Positions 8,932 through 16,915 of a DNA stretch of 64,000 nt are shown piece by piece. The number at the start of each line of letters is the position of its first letter. Position 1 is the first letter of the stretch. A program made the position numbers and the translations under genes. Source of the stretch: JAIEPT01 sp038217425 (GTDB lineage: Bacteria > Planctomycetota > Planctomycetia > Gemmatales > Gemmataceae). The DNA lies in assembly GCA_038217425.1 (NCBI GenBank), contig JBBQPM010000011.1:1-64000 (forward strand), read 5' to 3'. The notes under the pieces were generated by a model. The model saw only the letters and a program-made list of their open reading frames with translations. It ran no database searches and had not been told where the DNA came from.

Positions 8932-10218
8932 TCATTCGTTTGCCGCGGCGCGCATCGTGTCGGCTTCCAGATACCGCGCTCCCCAGAGCCAGACGAGACC
9001 CGACGCGACCATCGTGCCGGAGACGAAGAGAAAGCCGTCGTGCAGGTTCGTGCGGTCGGCGATGGCGCCAATGATCGGCGGCGAAACCGCGTCGCCGAAT
9101 AGGTGAATTACCAGGATGTTCAGCGCGAACGCGCTCGCCCGGACCGAAGGATGGGTCACGTTGGCGAGGATCGTGTTGGTCGGTCCGGTGTTGAAGAACA
9201 AGCAGAACACTGCCAGGAATACGAAGATCCACGCGTAGGGAAACGGCACAAAGAGAAACGCCAGAAACATCGGAAAGCCGAGCAGCATGGCCAGACCGGA
9301 GACGATGAAATAGGAGCCGGCGAAGCGACGTTTGAAGTAATCCCCGGCCCAGCCGCCGGCGAGCGTCGCGCACAAACCCGATGAGGCGACGATAATGCCG
9401 AACAGGGTCACGCGATCGATCGGCCCGAGCGGCGGGGCGTCGCGATACTGGAGATAGGCGGGCATCCACCAGGCGATGCCGCCGATGGCGAAGGTCATGA
9501 GCGTCATGCCGGCGGTATTGCAGAAGTACGAGGGAATTCGGAACAGGGCGACGTACTGATTCCAGGTCGATAGCTTGATCGGTTCCTTGGCGGTCTTGAT
9601 GCGTGCCGGGGGCTCGGGCATGTTGAGGGCCAAGACACCCAGGAGCAAGCCGGGCGGGACGACGAGGTAGAACGCCCAGCGCCAGTCCAGCTGCGTTTTG
9701 ACGATGCCTCCCAGCGCGTAGCCGAGGGCGCCGCCGACGGGAATGGCGAGATAAAACCAGGCCAGAACGCTACCTCGTTTTTCGATGGGGTAGAGGTCGG
9801 CGATCATGGCGGGAGCGACGGGTCCGTACGCTGCCTCGCCGACGCCGACGAAGCAGCGCGTGAGCAAGAGAAGTACGAACGCGGTCGCCGCCGACGTCCC
9901 CCAGTCGAGACCGGAAGCGCCGCTCGCCAGGCTCCAGAGGACCACGCCGAACGCAACGATTTTCCAGCGTGCGTAGCGGTCGGCCAGGGCTCCGAACACC
10001 GGCGCCAGGATCATGTAGCTGAGTAAAAATGCGGTCGAGAGCAGGCCCATTTTGAACTTGGCATCTTTATCGTTCGCCCCTTCCAGAAGGGCTGCGCGAA
10101 TCTCCGGCTCGACCGCGGCCAGCACCTGGCGATCGATGTAGTTGAACAGATTGATTGCCACCAAAAGAATGAGCGACGTTCGGGCCAGGCGTGCCGAACC
10201 GTCCGTGGAAGTTGCCAT
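8932..10218 (-). CDS. MFS transporter, spinster-like
   Basis: This 428-residue inner-membrane protein has about twelve hydrophobic segments. The N-terminal NLFNYIDRQVLAAV and the loop FGALADRYARWK (after the second segment) are typical of the spinster-like group of the major facilitator superfamily; the motif GVGEAAYGPVAPAMIADLYP follows in segments 4-5. The substrate cannot be read from sequence; relatives carry sugar acids, lipids or small organics. It is co-directional with the downstream esterase, which suggests uptake of a product released outside. It is divergent from the ATP synthase operon, with a 188-bp shared upstream region. Confidence 0.88.
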   Translation of the reverse strand: MATSTDGSARLARTSLILLVAINLFNYIDRQVLAAVEPEIRAALLEGANDKDAKFKMGLLSTAFLLSYMILAPVFGALADRYARWKIVAFGVVLWSLASGASGLDWGTSAATAFVLLLLTRCFVGVGEAAYGPVAPAMIADLYPIEKRGSVLAWFYLAIPVGGALGYALGGIVKTQLDWRWAFYLVVPPGLLLGVLALNMPEPPARIKTAKEPIKLSTWNQYVALFRIPSYFCNTAGMTLMTFAIGGIAWWMPAYLQYRDAPPLGPIDRVTLFGIIVASSGLCATLAGGWAGDYFKRRFAGSYFIVSGLAMLLGFPMFLAFLFVPFPYAWIFVFLAVFCLFFNTGPTNTILANVTHPSVRASAFALNILVIHLFGDAVSPPIIGAIADRTNLHDGFLFVSGTMVASGLVWLWGARYLEADTMRAAANE

Positions 10219-10342
10219 GACGTCGTCTCCCTTGCCGCTCGCCTCTGCGTGAATGGGTAGGTGTCATCGTAGAGACCGCGCGGGACCTTTCCAAGCAAGG
10301 CGCGGGGAAACGGAACTTTGGGAAAAAATTCACGAACACCCC

Positions 10343-10370
10343 TTGCCAAGCAAGTCCGTACGCTGAGAAT
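10343..10370 (+). promoter_or_regulatory. Candidate sigma-70 promoter for the ATP synthase operon
   Basis: TTGCCA at 10343-10348 and GAGAAT at 10365-10370 are separated by 16 bases, 36 bases before the first gene of the operon. Matches to consensus are 5/6 and 4/6. This is the best-looking pair by eye in the divergent region; no experiment supports it. Confidence 0.3.
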
Positions 10371-10406
10371 GACGCTACCTCGACAACCGGCGGAGACTTC
10401 ATAACC

Positions 10407-10637
10407 ATGAAGGGCATCGGCGACGATTCCCGAATGGCGTATTTGTTCCAGATCTCCCAGGTTGGGCTGGAGATGGTGCTGCCGATCTTCGTCGGCGTGT
10501 ATGCCGACGAGTGGCTGCAAACCGGTCCCTGGCTAGTCGTTGCGGGGGCGGTGCTCGGGTTTACGGGGGGCATTTGGCATCTGGTGCGGCTGGCGAACAA
10601 GCCGCCGCCCGAGGAGCCGCGGAGGCCCAAGCCATGA
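10407..10637 (+). CDS. AtpZ/AtpI-family ATP synthase accessory protein
   Basis: This 76-residue protein has two membrane segments (about 17-33 and 41-60) joined by the short loop GVYADEWLQTGP, the signature of the small ATPase_gene1 (AtpZ/AtpI) family. Members sit at the head of F1Fo operons and have been linked to assembly or to Mg/Ca transport. It overlaps the next gene by 4 bases (ATGA), showing tight translational coupling. Its position as first gene of the operon supports the assignment. Confidence 0.8.
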   Translation: MKGIGDDSRMAYLFQISQVGLEMVLPIFVGVYADEWLQTGPWLVVAGAVLGFTGGIWHLVRLANKPPPEEPRRPKP

Positions 10638-11017
10638 AGCCGATCGCCATGCTCGTGATTTGCTCGCTGGCATTATGGGGGTTGCTCCTCATTCCGGGTT
10701 CGATCTGGTGGGGCGGTTGGGATGCGGTGCAGCTGAGCGGGGCGGCGCTGGCGCTGGTTTTGCTCCCCGCGGTTTTGACGCTATTCGCCGCGGTCCACTG
10801 GGGCAGCGGCTCGCACGAGACGTTTTTTGCATTTGCCATGGGCGGCACGATGGTCCGCATGGTCGTGACGCTGGGCGTGGTGTTCGTGCTGACGACGCAG
10901 GTTCAAGAAGAGTGGGTCGGACGGTTCGTCTGGTGGGTTACGGGTTTTTACTTGTTCGTCCTGGGTTTGGAAGTGACGCTGCTGGTGAAGCAGCCCAAGG
11001 GCGATGAGCCGGGATGA
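10634..11017 (+). CDS. ATP synthase subunit I-like membrane protein
   Basis: The protein has 127 residues with about four hydrophobic segments (residues 5-22, 34-53, 65-86, 93-115). The start ATG overlaps the preceding stop. Sequence similarity to classic AtpI is not obvious by eye, but size, topology and position between the AtpZ-like gene and atpB match the Fo assembly factor subunit I. Thirteen bases separate its stop from the atpB start chosen here. Confidence 0.6.
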   Translation: MKPIAMLVICSLALWGLLLIPGSIWWGGWDAVQLSGAALALVLLPAVLTLFAAVHWGSGSHETFFAFAMGGTMVRMVVTLGVVFVLTTQVQEEWVGRFVWWVTGFYLFVLGLEVTLLVKQPKGDEPG

Positions 11018-11030
11018 CGGAGGACGGGGC

Positions 11031-11921
11031 ATGGCGATCTTTGCTGCCGGCGACGCGATGAGCCACGTGCTTGATTCGAACGAATGGCACCTTTTCGAGG
11101 TGCCGCACATCGGCTTCACGATTCCGCCGCTCTTTGACATGCCGTTCAATCTCGGTCCGTTCCGCATCACCAAGTACACGATTTTGATGTTCATCGCCGC
11201 AGGGCTGGTGGCGTGGATCTACATTCCGCTGTCGAAGCGGATCCAGTCCGGCGAGGCGCCCAAGGGGATCTGGTGGAACTTCTGGGAGAGCATGCTGACG
11301 TTCATCCGCGATAACGTCGCTAAACCCTACCTCAGCGGCCACCACGATCATCATGACGACGGACATGGGCACGGTCACAGCGGGCATGCCGCCGACCAGT
11401 TTGTGCCGTATCTATGGACGACGTTCTTGTTCGTGCTCTTTTGCAATTTGCTCGGCATGCTGCCGTTCATGGGATCGCCGACCGCGAGCTTCACGGTGAC
11501 GCTGACGCTGGCGATCATTGTTTACTTCATGATTCAGATCAGCGGCATCATGCAGCACGGCTTCGTGCATTACTTGCAGGTCTTCGCGCCGCCGATGGAT
11601 CTGCCGATCTATCTCAAAATTCCGATCATGCTGATGCTTTGGCCGATCGAGTTCTTTGGGCTGGTGCTCAAGTGCTTCATTCTGAGCGTTCGATTGTTCG
11701 CGAACATGTTTGCGGGGCACATGGTGCTGGCGTCGATCTTGTTGTTCATCACCGCGGCGAGTGCGGCCGGCCCGGCGCTTTTCTGGGGCGTGACCGCGGC
11801 GAGCGTGATCGGAGTTACGCTGCTCAGCTTGCTTGAATTGTTCGTCGCCTTTTTGCAGGCGTTCTTGTTCACGTTTCTCACGGCTTTGTTTCTCGGTTCG
11901 GTCGTGCATCCCGAACATTAA
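11031..11921 (+). CDS. atpB: F1Fo ATP synthase subunit a
   Basis: This 296-residue membrane protein provides the ion half-channels next to the c-ring. The essential Arg is Arg221 in the helix SVRLFANMFAGHMVLA, and the earlier NLLGMLPF motif is present. A His-rich stretch (GHHDHHDDGHGHGHSGH, about residues 103-119) sits in the loop after the first membrane helix; its role is unknown, possibly metal or pH sensing. I chose ATG 11031 because GGAGGA lies just upstream; an in-frame start at 11004 would overlap the previous gene. It is followed 59 bases later by atpE. Confidence 0.95.
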   Translation: MAIFAAGDAMSHVLDSNEWHLFEVPHIGFTIPPLFDMPFNLGPFRITKYTILMFIAAGLVAWIYIPLSKRIQSGEAPKGIWWNFWESMLTFIRDNVAKPYLSGHHDHHDDGHGHGHSGHAADQFVPYLWTTFLFVLFCNLLGMLPFMGSPTASFTVTLTLAIIVYFMIQISGIMQHGFVHYLQVFAPPMDLPIYLKIPIMLMLWPIEFFGLVLKCFILSVRLFANMFAGHMVLASILLFITAASAAGPALFWGVTAASVIGVTLLSLLELFVAFLQAFLFTFLTALFLGSVVHPEH

Positions 11922-11980
11922 GTCGGCATGCGAGTCCGATGGCGTATGGTACGTTTAACTATCTAGGGGAGTCAGGATTC

Positions 11981-12334
11981 ATGAAAGCACTCAAGATTTT
12001 CGCGTTGCTCGCGGTCGCCATGTTGGTCACGGTCGGTCCCGTCGCCGCCCAGACGCCGAAGGAACAAAACGACGCCGTGGTTCGTACGACGCTGTCGAAT
12101 TCAGCCATGACGCTGGGCATCGCCGCCGGTCTGGGCGCCGGGCTCGTCATCATCGGCGCCGGCCTCGGCTTCGGGAAAATTGGCTCCGCCGCGCTGGAGA
12201 GCATGGCTCGTCAACCCGAAACCGCCAACAAGGTGCAGACCGCAATGATCATCATCGGCGCCCTCCTCGAAGGCGCCACGTTCTTCGCGCTGATCGTTTG
12301 CATCCAGATCGTCGGCAAGATTCCGACCCCGTGA
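11981..12334 (+). CDS. atpE: F1Fo ATP synthase subunit c with N-terminal signal-like extension
   Basis: This 117-residue c-ring subunit has the Gly-rich first helix (GIAAGLGAGLVIIGAGLGFG), the polar loop ARQPE (77-81) and the ion-binding carboxylate Glu97 in GALLEGATFFAL. The residue after Glu97 is Gly rather than the Ser/Thr typical of sodium-binding rings, so proton coupling is inferred. Before the mature domain there is a 24-residue hydrophobic leader ending VGPVAAQ, resembling a signal peptide. I chose ATG 11981, preceded by a GGGGAG site; a start at 11939 is also in frame. Confidence 0.95.
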   Translation: MKALKIFALLAVAMLVTVGPVAAQTPKEQNDAVVRTTLSNSAMTLGIAAGLGAGLVIIGAGLGFGKIGSAALESMARQPETANKVQTAMIIIGALLEGATFFALIVCIQIVGKIPTP

Positions 12335-12374
12335 TCCCGCGTCCGTGGCTAACTGTTTTCCGGAGGGGACCGCG

Positions 12375-12959
12375 ATGCATCGCATCATACTTTCGTTGGG
12401 CGTTATCTTGTTGGGGGCGTTGCCCGCCTTCGCGGTTGACGCCGCGCCGGGCGCCAAGCCGGTCGGGATCATGGACTTCTTCGCCGACACCGCCATCTGG
12501 ACGGTGGTCGTCTTCCTCGGCCTCTTCTTCATCCTGCGGAAGGCGGCCTGGGGACCGATCCTCGAAGGCCTGCACAAGCGAGAAGAAGCGATCCATCACG
12601 CCGTCGCCGAAGCCAAGGAACTGCGTGCCGAGAACGCTCGGGCGCAAGCGTTCCTCAAAGGCGAGTTGGACAAGGCCCATGCCGAGATCCCGGCCATGAT
12701 GGAAGAAGCTCGCAAGGACGCCGCCGCCCTCAAGGAAGAGATGCGCAGCGAAGCCAACGCCGAGATTCAAAAGGAACGGGCCCGGCTCATGCGCGAGCTG
12801 GACACGGCCAAGGATCAAGCCTTGCAAGAAATCTGGACGTCGGCCGCCAACCTGGCGACGCTGATTTCGACCAAGGCCGTGGGCAGAGCGCTGTCGGTCG
12901 ACGACCATCGCCGGCTCGTCGATGAGGCGCTCGCAGAAGTCCAGCAAGGGGCGAACTAA
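12375..12959 (+). CDS. atpF: F1Fo ATP synthase subunit b
   Basis: This 194-residue protein forms the peripheral stalk. After a signal-like leader (residues 1-20, ending ALPAFA) comes one membrane helix (about 38-55, TAIWTVVVFLGLFFILRK), then a long charged amphipathic helix rich in Ala, Glu, Lys and Arg, the right-handed coiled-coil dimer of b subunits. GGAGGGG 7 bases before the ATG at 12375 supports this start. Its stop is one base before the atpH start. Confidence 0.92.
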   Translation: MHRIILSLGVILLGALPAFAVDAAPGAKPVGIMDFFADTAIWTVVVFLGLFFILRKAAWGPILEGLHKREEAIHHAVAEAKELRAENARAQAFLKGELDKAHAEIPAMMEEARKDAAALKEEMRSEANAEIQKERARLMRELDTAKDQALQEIWTSAANLATLISTKAVGRALSVDDHRRLVDEALAEVQQGAN

Positions 12960-12960
12960 C

Positions 12961-13593
12961 ATGAGCGAAACCAAAGCCGCCCAGGCCGAAGTCTCCGAGG
13001 CGTTCGACGTCAGCGTCGAGCGCATCGCGCAGACGTACGCCGAGGCCCTGTACAACTCGGCCCAAAAGCGAGGCCAGCTCGACCAGGTGTTGGCGGAGAT
13101 GGATTCGCTCGTCAAGGACGTCTTTCCCGCCGACCCGCGCGTGCAGATGATCTTTTCGAGCCAGGCGCTGAGCCGGGACGTACGCAAGGATGCCGTCAAC
13201 AAAGTATTCAAAGACCGCGCGAGCGAATCGTTCACGAACTTTTTGCAAGTCCTCAACGCGCACGATCGTCTCGAAATGATCGGTCCGATCGCCCGTTCGC
13301 TGGCCGAACTGCACGACGAACGGACTCGGCATCTGCGCGTTTACGTGACCTCCGCCGTCGCTCTCGCCAGCGATCAGCGCGAGACGATCATTAACGCGGT
13401 TCGCGAACGCTTCCAACTCGAACCGATTCTCCTGGAGGCCGTCGATCCGGTCGTGCTAGGGGGCCTGAAACTTCGCATCGGCGATCGTCAGTTCGACGGC
13501 ACCGTGCGCACTCGTATCGAAACGCTACGCAACAAGATTCTCGCGAGAAGCAGTCATGAGATTCAAAGCCGACGAGATCGTTTCTGTTCTTGA
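12961..13593 (+). CDS. atpH: F1Fo ATP synthase delta subunit
   Basis: This 210-residue delta (OSCP-type) subunit links the F1 head to the b stalk. The N-terminal six-helix domain begins after about 20 extra residues (VERIAQTYAEALYNSAQKRGQLDQV), and the C-terminal part carries the usual VVLGGLKLRIGDRQFDGTVRTRIETLR motif region (written here as separate elements: VVLGGLKLRIGD and FDGTVRTRIETLR). The C-terminus runs 38 bases into the atpA coding sequence in another frame, a long overlap suggesting translational coupling. Confidence 0.92.
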   Translation: MSETKAAQAEVSEAFDVSVERIAQTYAEALYNSAQKRGQLDQVLAEMDSLVKDVFPADPRVQMIFSSQALSRDVRKDAVNKVFKDRASESFTNFLQVLNAHDRLEMIGPIARSLAELHDERTRHLRVYVTSAVALASDQRETIINAVRERFQLEPILLEAVDPVVLGGLKLRIGDRQFDGTVRTRIETLRNKILARSSHEIQSRRDRFCS

Positions 13594-15220
13594 AAAAGAG
13601 ATCGAGGTCTACAAGGATAAGCTTACTCCGCAAGAAGTAGGCAAAGTCCTCGAGATCGGCGACGGCATCGCCCGCGTGTACGGCCTCTCCGGCGTCATGA
13701 ACGGCGAAATGGTCGAATTCACCAAGTCGGGCATTCGCGGCCAGGCCTTCAACCTCGAAGAGAACTCGGTCGTCGTCATCATCCTGGGCGACTACCTCAA
13801 GATCTCCGAAGGGGACGAATGCAAGGCGCTGGGATTCCTGCTCAGCGTGCCGGTCGGCGACGCGCTCATCGGCCGAGTCGTCGATCCGCTCGGCAACCCG
13901 ATGGACGGCAAAGGCCCGATCGTCACCAAGGACTTCCGCCCGCTCGAATTCATCGCGCCCGGCGTCGCGGGTCGCCAGCCGGTCAACCAGCCGCTGCAGA
14001 CCGGCATCAAGCCGATCGACGCCATGACCCCCGTGGGTCGCGGCCAACGCGAACTGATCATCGGCGACCGCAAGACGGGCAAGACCGCGATCGCCATCGA
14101 CGCGATCATCAATCAGAAATCCGAAGGCGTCATCTGCGTCTACGTCGCGATCGGTCAAAAGGAATCGCAGATCAAGAACGTCGTCGAGGCGCTGACCGCG
14201 AATGGGGCGATGGATTATACGATCGTCGTGATCGCTTCCGCCGCCGACGCCGCCCCGCTGCAGTATCTTTCGGCCTACGCCGGCACCGCGATGGCCGAGT
14301 ACTACATGTACGAACACGGCAAGGACACGCTCGTCGTTTACGACGATCTTTCCAAGCAAGCCGCGGCGTATCGTCAGCTATCGCTGTTGGTGCGTCGTCC
14401 TCCGGGCCGCGAGGCGTATCCGGGCGACGTCTTCTTCTGCCATTCGCGCTTGCTCGAACGTTCCGCAAAGCTCGCCGAGAAGTGGGTCATCGTGCCCGGC
14501 GACGCCGACGAGAAGAAAATCGCCGACAACTGGGGCGTCAACGGCAAGGTCTACGTCGGCCCGCTCGACAAGGAGCATGCCGAGAAGCACGACCTCAAGA
14601 ACCATCCCGGCCACAAAATCGGCAAGGTCGTCGGCACCGGCGGCTCGCTGACGGCGCTGCCGATCATCGAGACGCTCGAAGGCGAAGTGTCGGCCTATAT
14701 CCCGACAAACGTGATTTCCATCACCGACGGGCAGATCTACTTGCAGCCCGACTTGTTCTACGCCGGCGTTCGGCCTGCGATCGACGTCGGCATCAGCGTC
14801 AGCCGCGTCGGCGGCAAAGCCCAGACCGACGCCATGAAGAAGATCGCCGGCAGCTTGCGTCTGGACTTGGCCGCATTCCGCGAACTCGAAGCGTTCGCCC
14901 AGCTCGGCACCGACCTCGACAAGGCGACGCAGGCCCAACTCGACCGCGGCTACCGCATGGTCGAGGTGCTAAAGCAGGGCCAATTCAAGCCGCTGCACTT
15001 CTCCGACCAGGTCATGATCATTTATGCTGGAACGAAGGGCTACCTCGACAAGGTGCCGCGTAACAAGGTTTCGTCGTGGGAAGAGCAGTTCGTGGCGTTC
15101 ATGAAGGAGCAGAAGCCCGAAGTGCGGGCTCGGCTCGTGAAGGAAAAGAAGTTGACGCCGGAGATCGAGGGATTGTTGAAGGGGGCGATCGAAGCGTTCG
15201 CTCCGCAGTTCAAGATGTAA
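13556..15220 (+). CDS. atpA: F1Fo ATP synthase alpha subunit
   Basis: The protein has 554 residues, the non-catalytic nucleotide-binding subunit of F1. The beta-barrel domain is at about 25-95, the P-loop GDRKTGKT at 170-177, and the VGRGQREL lead-in is intact. It is somewhat longer than the usual 500-515, with extra residues in the region around GVNGKVYVGPLDKEHAEKHD (about 325-345). The reading frame is complete. A 93-base palindrome follows 3 bases after its stop, before atpG. Confidence 0.96.
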   Translation: MRFKADEIVSVLEKEIEVYKDKLTPQEVGKVLEIGDGIARVYGLSGVMNGEMVEFTKSGIRGQAFNLEENSVVVIILGDYLKISEGDECKALGFLLSVPVGDALIGRVVDPLGNPMDGKGPIVTKDFRPLEFIAPGVAGRQPVNQPLQTGIKPIDAMTPVGRGQRELIIGDRKTGKTAIAIDAIINQKSEGVICVYVAIGQKESQIKNVVEALTANGAMDYTIVVIASAADAAPLQYLSAYAGTAMAEYYMYEHGKDTLVVYDDLSKQAAAYRQLSLLVRRPPGREAYPGDVFFCHSRLLERSAKLAEKWVIVPGDADEKKIADNWGVNGKVYVGPLDKEHAEKHDLKNHPGHKIGKVVGTGGSLTALPIIETLEGEVSAYIPTNVISITDGQIYLQPDLFYAGVRPAIDVGISVSRVGGKAQTDAMKKIAGSLRLDLAAFRELEAFAQLGTDLDKATQAQLDRGYRMVEVLKQGQFKPLHFSDQVMIIYAGTKGYLDKVPRNKVSSWEEQFVAFMKEQKPEVRARLVKEKKLTPEIEGLLKGAIEAFAPQFKM

Positions 15221-15223
15221 CCT

Positions 15224-15316
15224 GAAAGCCCAGGGGTGAGGTACTCCGAACCCCTGGGATCGACGCTCGCAAGAACGAATCCCAGGGGTTCGGAGTACCT
15301 CACCCACTGGGCTTTT
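15224..15316. repeat. Long palindrome, family B, inside the ATP synthase operon
   Basis: The left arm (15224-15260) and right arm (15279-15316) are complementary over about 37 bases with a single one-base difference. Each arm is itself a small inverted repeat (CCAGGGGT ... ACCCCTGG), so both a long hairpin and two short ones are possible. The right arm ends in TTTT. It lies between atpA and atpG, where full termination would cut off essential subunits; partial termination or RNA processing is more plausible. Close copies lie at 47148-47237 and 60151-60240. Confidence 0.85.
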
Positions 15317-15328
15317 GAGTGGAACACC

Positions 15329-16210
15329 ATGGCTAACCCACGCGTTCTCGTTAAGCGGCGCAAGTCGATTCGCAACATCCGCAAGATCACGCGGACGATG
15401 GAATTGATCGCCACCGCGCGCTTCAAGAAAGCTCTCGACCGCGCCACCGAAGCCGAGGCCTACACGCGCAAGATCGCTGAACTTGCCGCGGATCTCAGCG
15501 CCAGCGCCACCAACATCAAGCATCCGCTGCTCGAAAAACGCGACGAGATCAAGAACAGCGTCCTCATCGTCCTTTGCTCCAATCGCGGACTGTGCGGCGG
15601 ATACAACGCGGCCGTACTGCGCGAAGGGATGCACGGCGTCAATCGCAACAAGGCCGAAGGCGTGCAGATGCAGCTCGAGCTTTCCGGCAAACGCGCCATC
15701 GCCTACTTCCGCTACCAGCAGATCCCAGCGACGCAGACCTACACGCATTTCGAGGACAAGCCGAGCTTCGACGAGGTCGAGGTTCTGGCAAATCGCTACA
15801 TCGCCGACTACATCGCGGGTAAGATCGACCGCGTCGAAATCGCGTACATGAAGTTCATTAACGCCGCCAGGCAGGTGCCGGTCGTCGAAACGCTGCTGCC
15901 GCTTTCGGGCTTGGGCGAGACGAAGACTGAAGTGAAAGAGAAGAAGGCGACGATCGAGTACGAGTTCGAGCCGTCGGCCGGCGAGATCTTGCAAGAGATT
16001 CTGCCGATGTCGTTCAAGATTCGGCTTTTCAAGGCGTTCCTCGATTCCGCGGTGAGCGAGCAGATCGCCCGCCGGGTCGCGATGAAGGCGGCGACGCAAA
16101 GCGCCGGCGACATGATCAAGGAACTGTCGAGTTTGTACAACCGGGCTCGGCAGGCGCAGATCACGAAGGAGATCGCGGAAATCATCGGCGGCGTGGAGGC
16201 GTTGAAATAA
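15329..16210 (+). CDS. atpG: F1Fo ATP synthase gamma subunit
   Basis: This 293-residue protein is the central rotor shaft. The N-terminal helix has KRRKSIRNIRKITRTMELIA, the Rossmann-like domain has SNRGLCGGYNAAV, and the C-terminal helix has ATQSAGDMIKELSSLYNRAR, all conserved in gamma. I chose the ATG at 15329; in-frame sequence upstream is the palindromic repeat. The next gene is not atpD, as usual, but a nucleotidyltransferase-like gene. Confidence 0.95.
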   Translation: MANPRVLVKRRKSIRNIRKITRTMELIATARFKKALDRATEAEAYTRKIAELAADLSASATNIKHPLLEKRDEIKNSVLIVLCSNRGLCGGYNAAVLREGMHGVNRNKAEGVQMQLELSGKRAIAYFRYQQIPATQTYTHFEDKPSFDEVEVLANRYIADYIAGKIDRVEIAYMKFINAARQVPVVETLLPLSGLGETKTEVKEKKATIEYEFEPSAGEILQEILPMSFKIRLFKAFLDSAVSEQIARRVAMKAATQSAGDMIKELSSLYNRARQAQITKEIAEIIGGVEALK

Positions 16211-16328
16211 CGGGGACGCAACCATGATCACCCGGGCAAGAACACGGTCGCAGTTGTTGATGCAGTCGATGCAGATCAGCAGCATGCTGACGGCCCGGTT
16301 CTACCGCATGTATCGCAAGGGTGCGATC

Positions 16329-16895
16329 ATGGCGAAGCCCGAGAAAGTGATCGAGTTACTGAACCGAAATGGCATCCGGTTCGTTGTGATGGGAACGCAT
16401 GGCGTCGGGGCATGGCGCAGTGAGCCACGGGCGACGATGGATATCGACGTCCTCATCGCAGCTCGGGATCATGCGAAGGCGAGCCGAGTGATCGAGGAGG
16501 CGTTTCCGCATTTGGAACGAGTGGAAGCCGCAGGCGTGACGCGATTCATGGACTTGAACTTGAATAAAGTCCTCATCGACTTGATGAAGCCGAGCCAGCC
16601 GCTCTTTAAGGCGGCGTTTCGCAACACGGTGGCGGTGAAGGAAGGGAACTACCGAGTTCCCAACCTGGAGATGGCCTTGGCCTCGAAGTTCGCAGCCATC
16701 CTGTCGCCACATCGGGTGCAGAGCAAGAGGATGATCGATCAAGGCGACTTCATCGACATGGTCGAGACGCATGGCGACGTAATCGACATGAAGAAGTTGA
16801 AGCGATTGGCCGAGAAGATTCAGCCGGGCAGCGGCGACAAAATAGCGGGCATCGTGGAAGACATTCGAGCGGGCGGCGACGCGAGATTTGAGTAA
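16329..16895 (+). CDS. Nucleotidyltransferase-like protein (AbiEii/MNT-type fold) inserted in the atp operon
   Basis: The protein has 188 residues from ATG 16329; an in-frame ATG at 16224 would add 35 residues that look unlike the family start. The N-terminal VIELLNRNGIRFVVMGTHG and the spaced SEPRATMDIDVLI give the Gly-rich turn and paired Asp (Asp38, Asp40) of minimal nucleotidyltransferases, as in AbiEii-type toxins and DUF6036-like proteins. It sits between atpG and atpD on the same strand, 20 bases before atpD. No antitoxin gene is seen beside it. The sequence before its start (GCGATCATGGC) repeats the sequence before the atpD start, hinting at an insertion that copied the ribosome-binding site. 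Its substrate and any role in ATP synthase control are unknown. Confidence 0.65.
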   Translation: MAKPEKVIELLNRNGIRFVVMGTHGVGAWRSEPRATMDIDVLIAARDHAKASRVIEEAFPHLERVEAAGVTRFMDLNLNKVLIDLMKPSQPLFKAAFRNTVAVKEGNYRVPNLEMALASKFAAILSPHRVQSKRMIDQGDFIDMVETHGDVIDMKKLKRLAEKIQPGSGDKIAGIVEDIRAGGDARFE

Positions 16896-16915
16896 CGTAT
16901 TTTTTGGGAGCGATC

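Noticed and set aside
8858..9469. N-terminal extension of the esterase frame
   Set aside because: It is inside the MFS transporter gene and lacks a signal peptide; the Met-Met at 8857 gives one.
15236..15328. Upstream extension of atpG
   Set aside because: The extra residues come from the palindromic repeat; the gamma family starts at the ATG at 15329.
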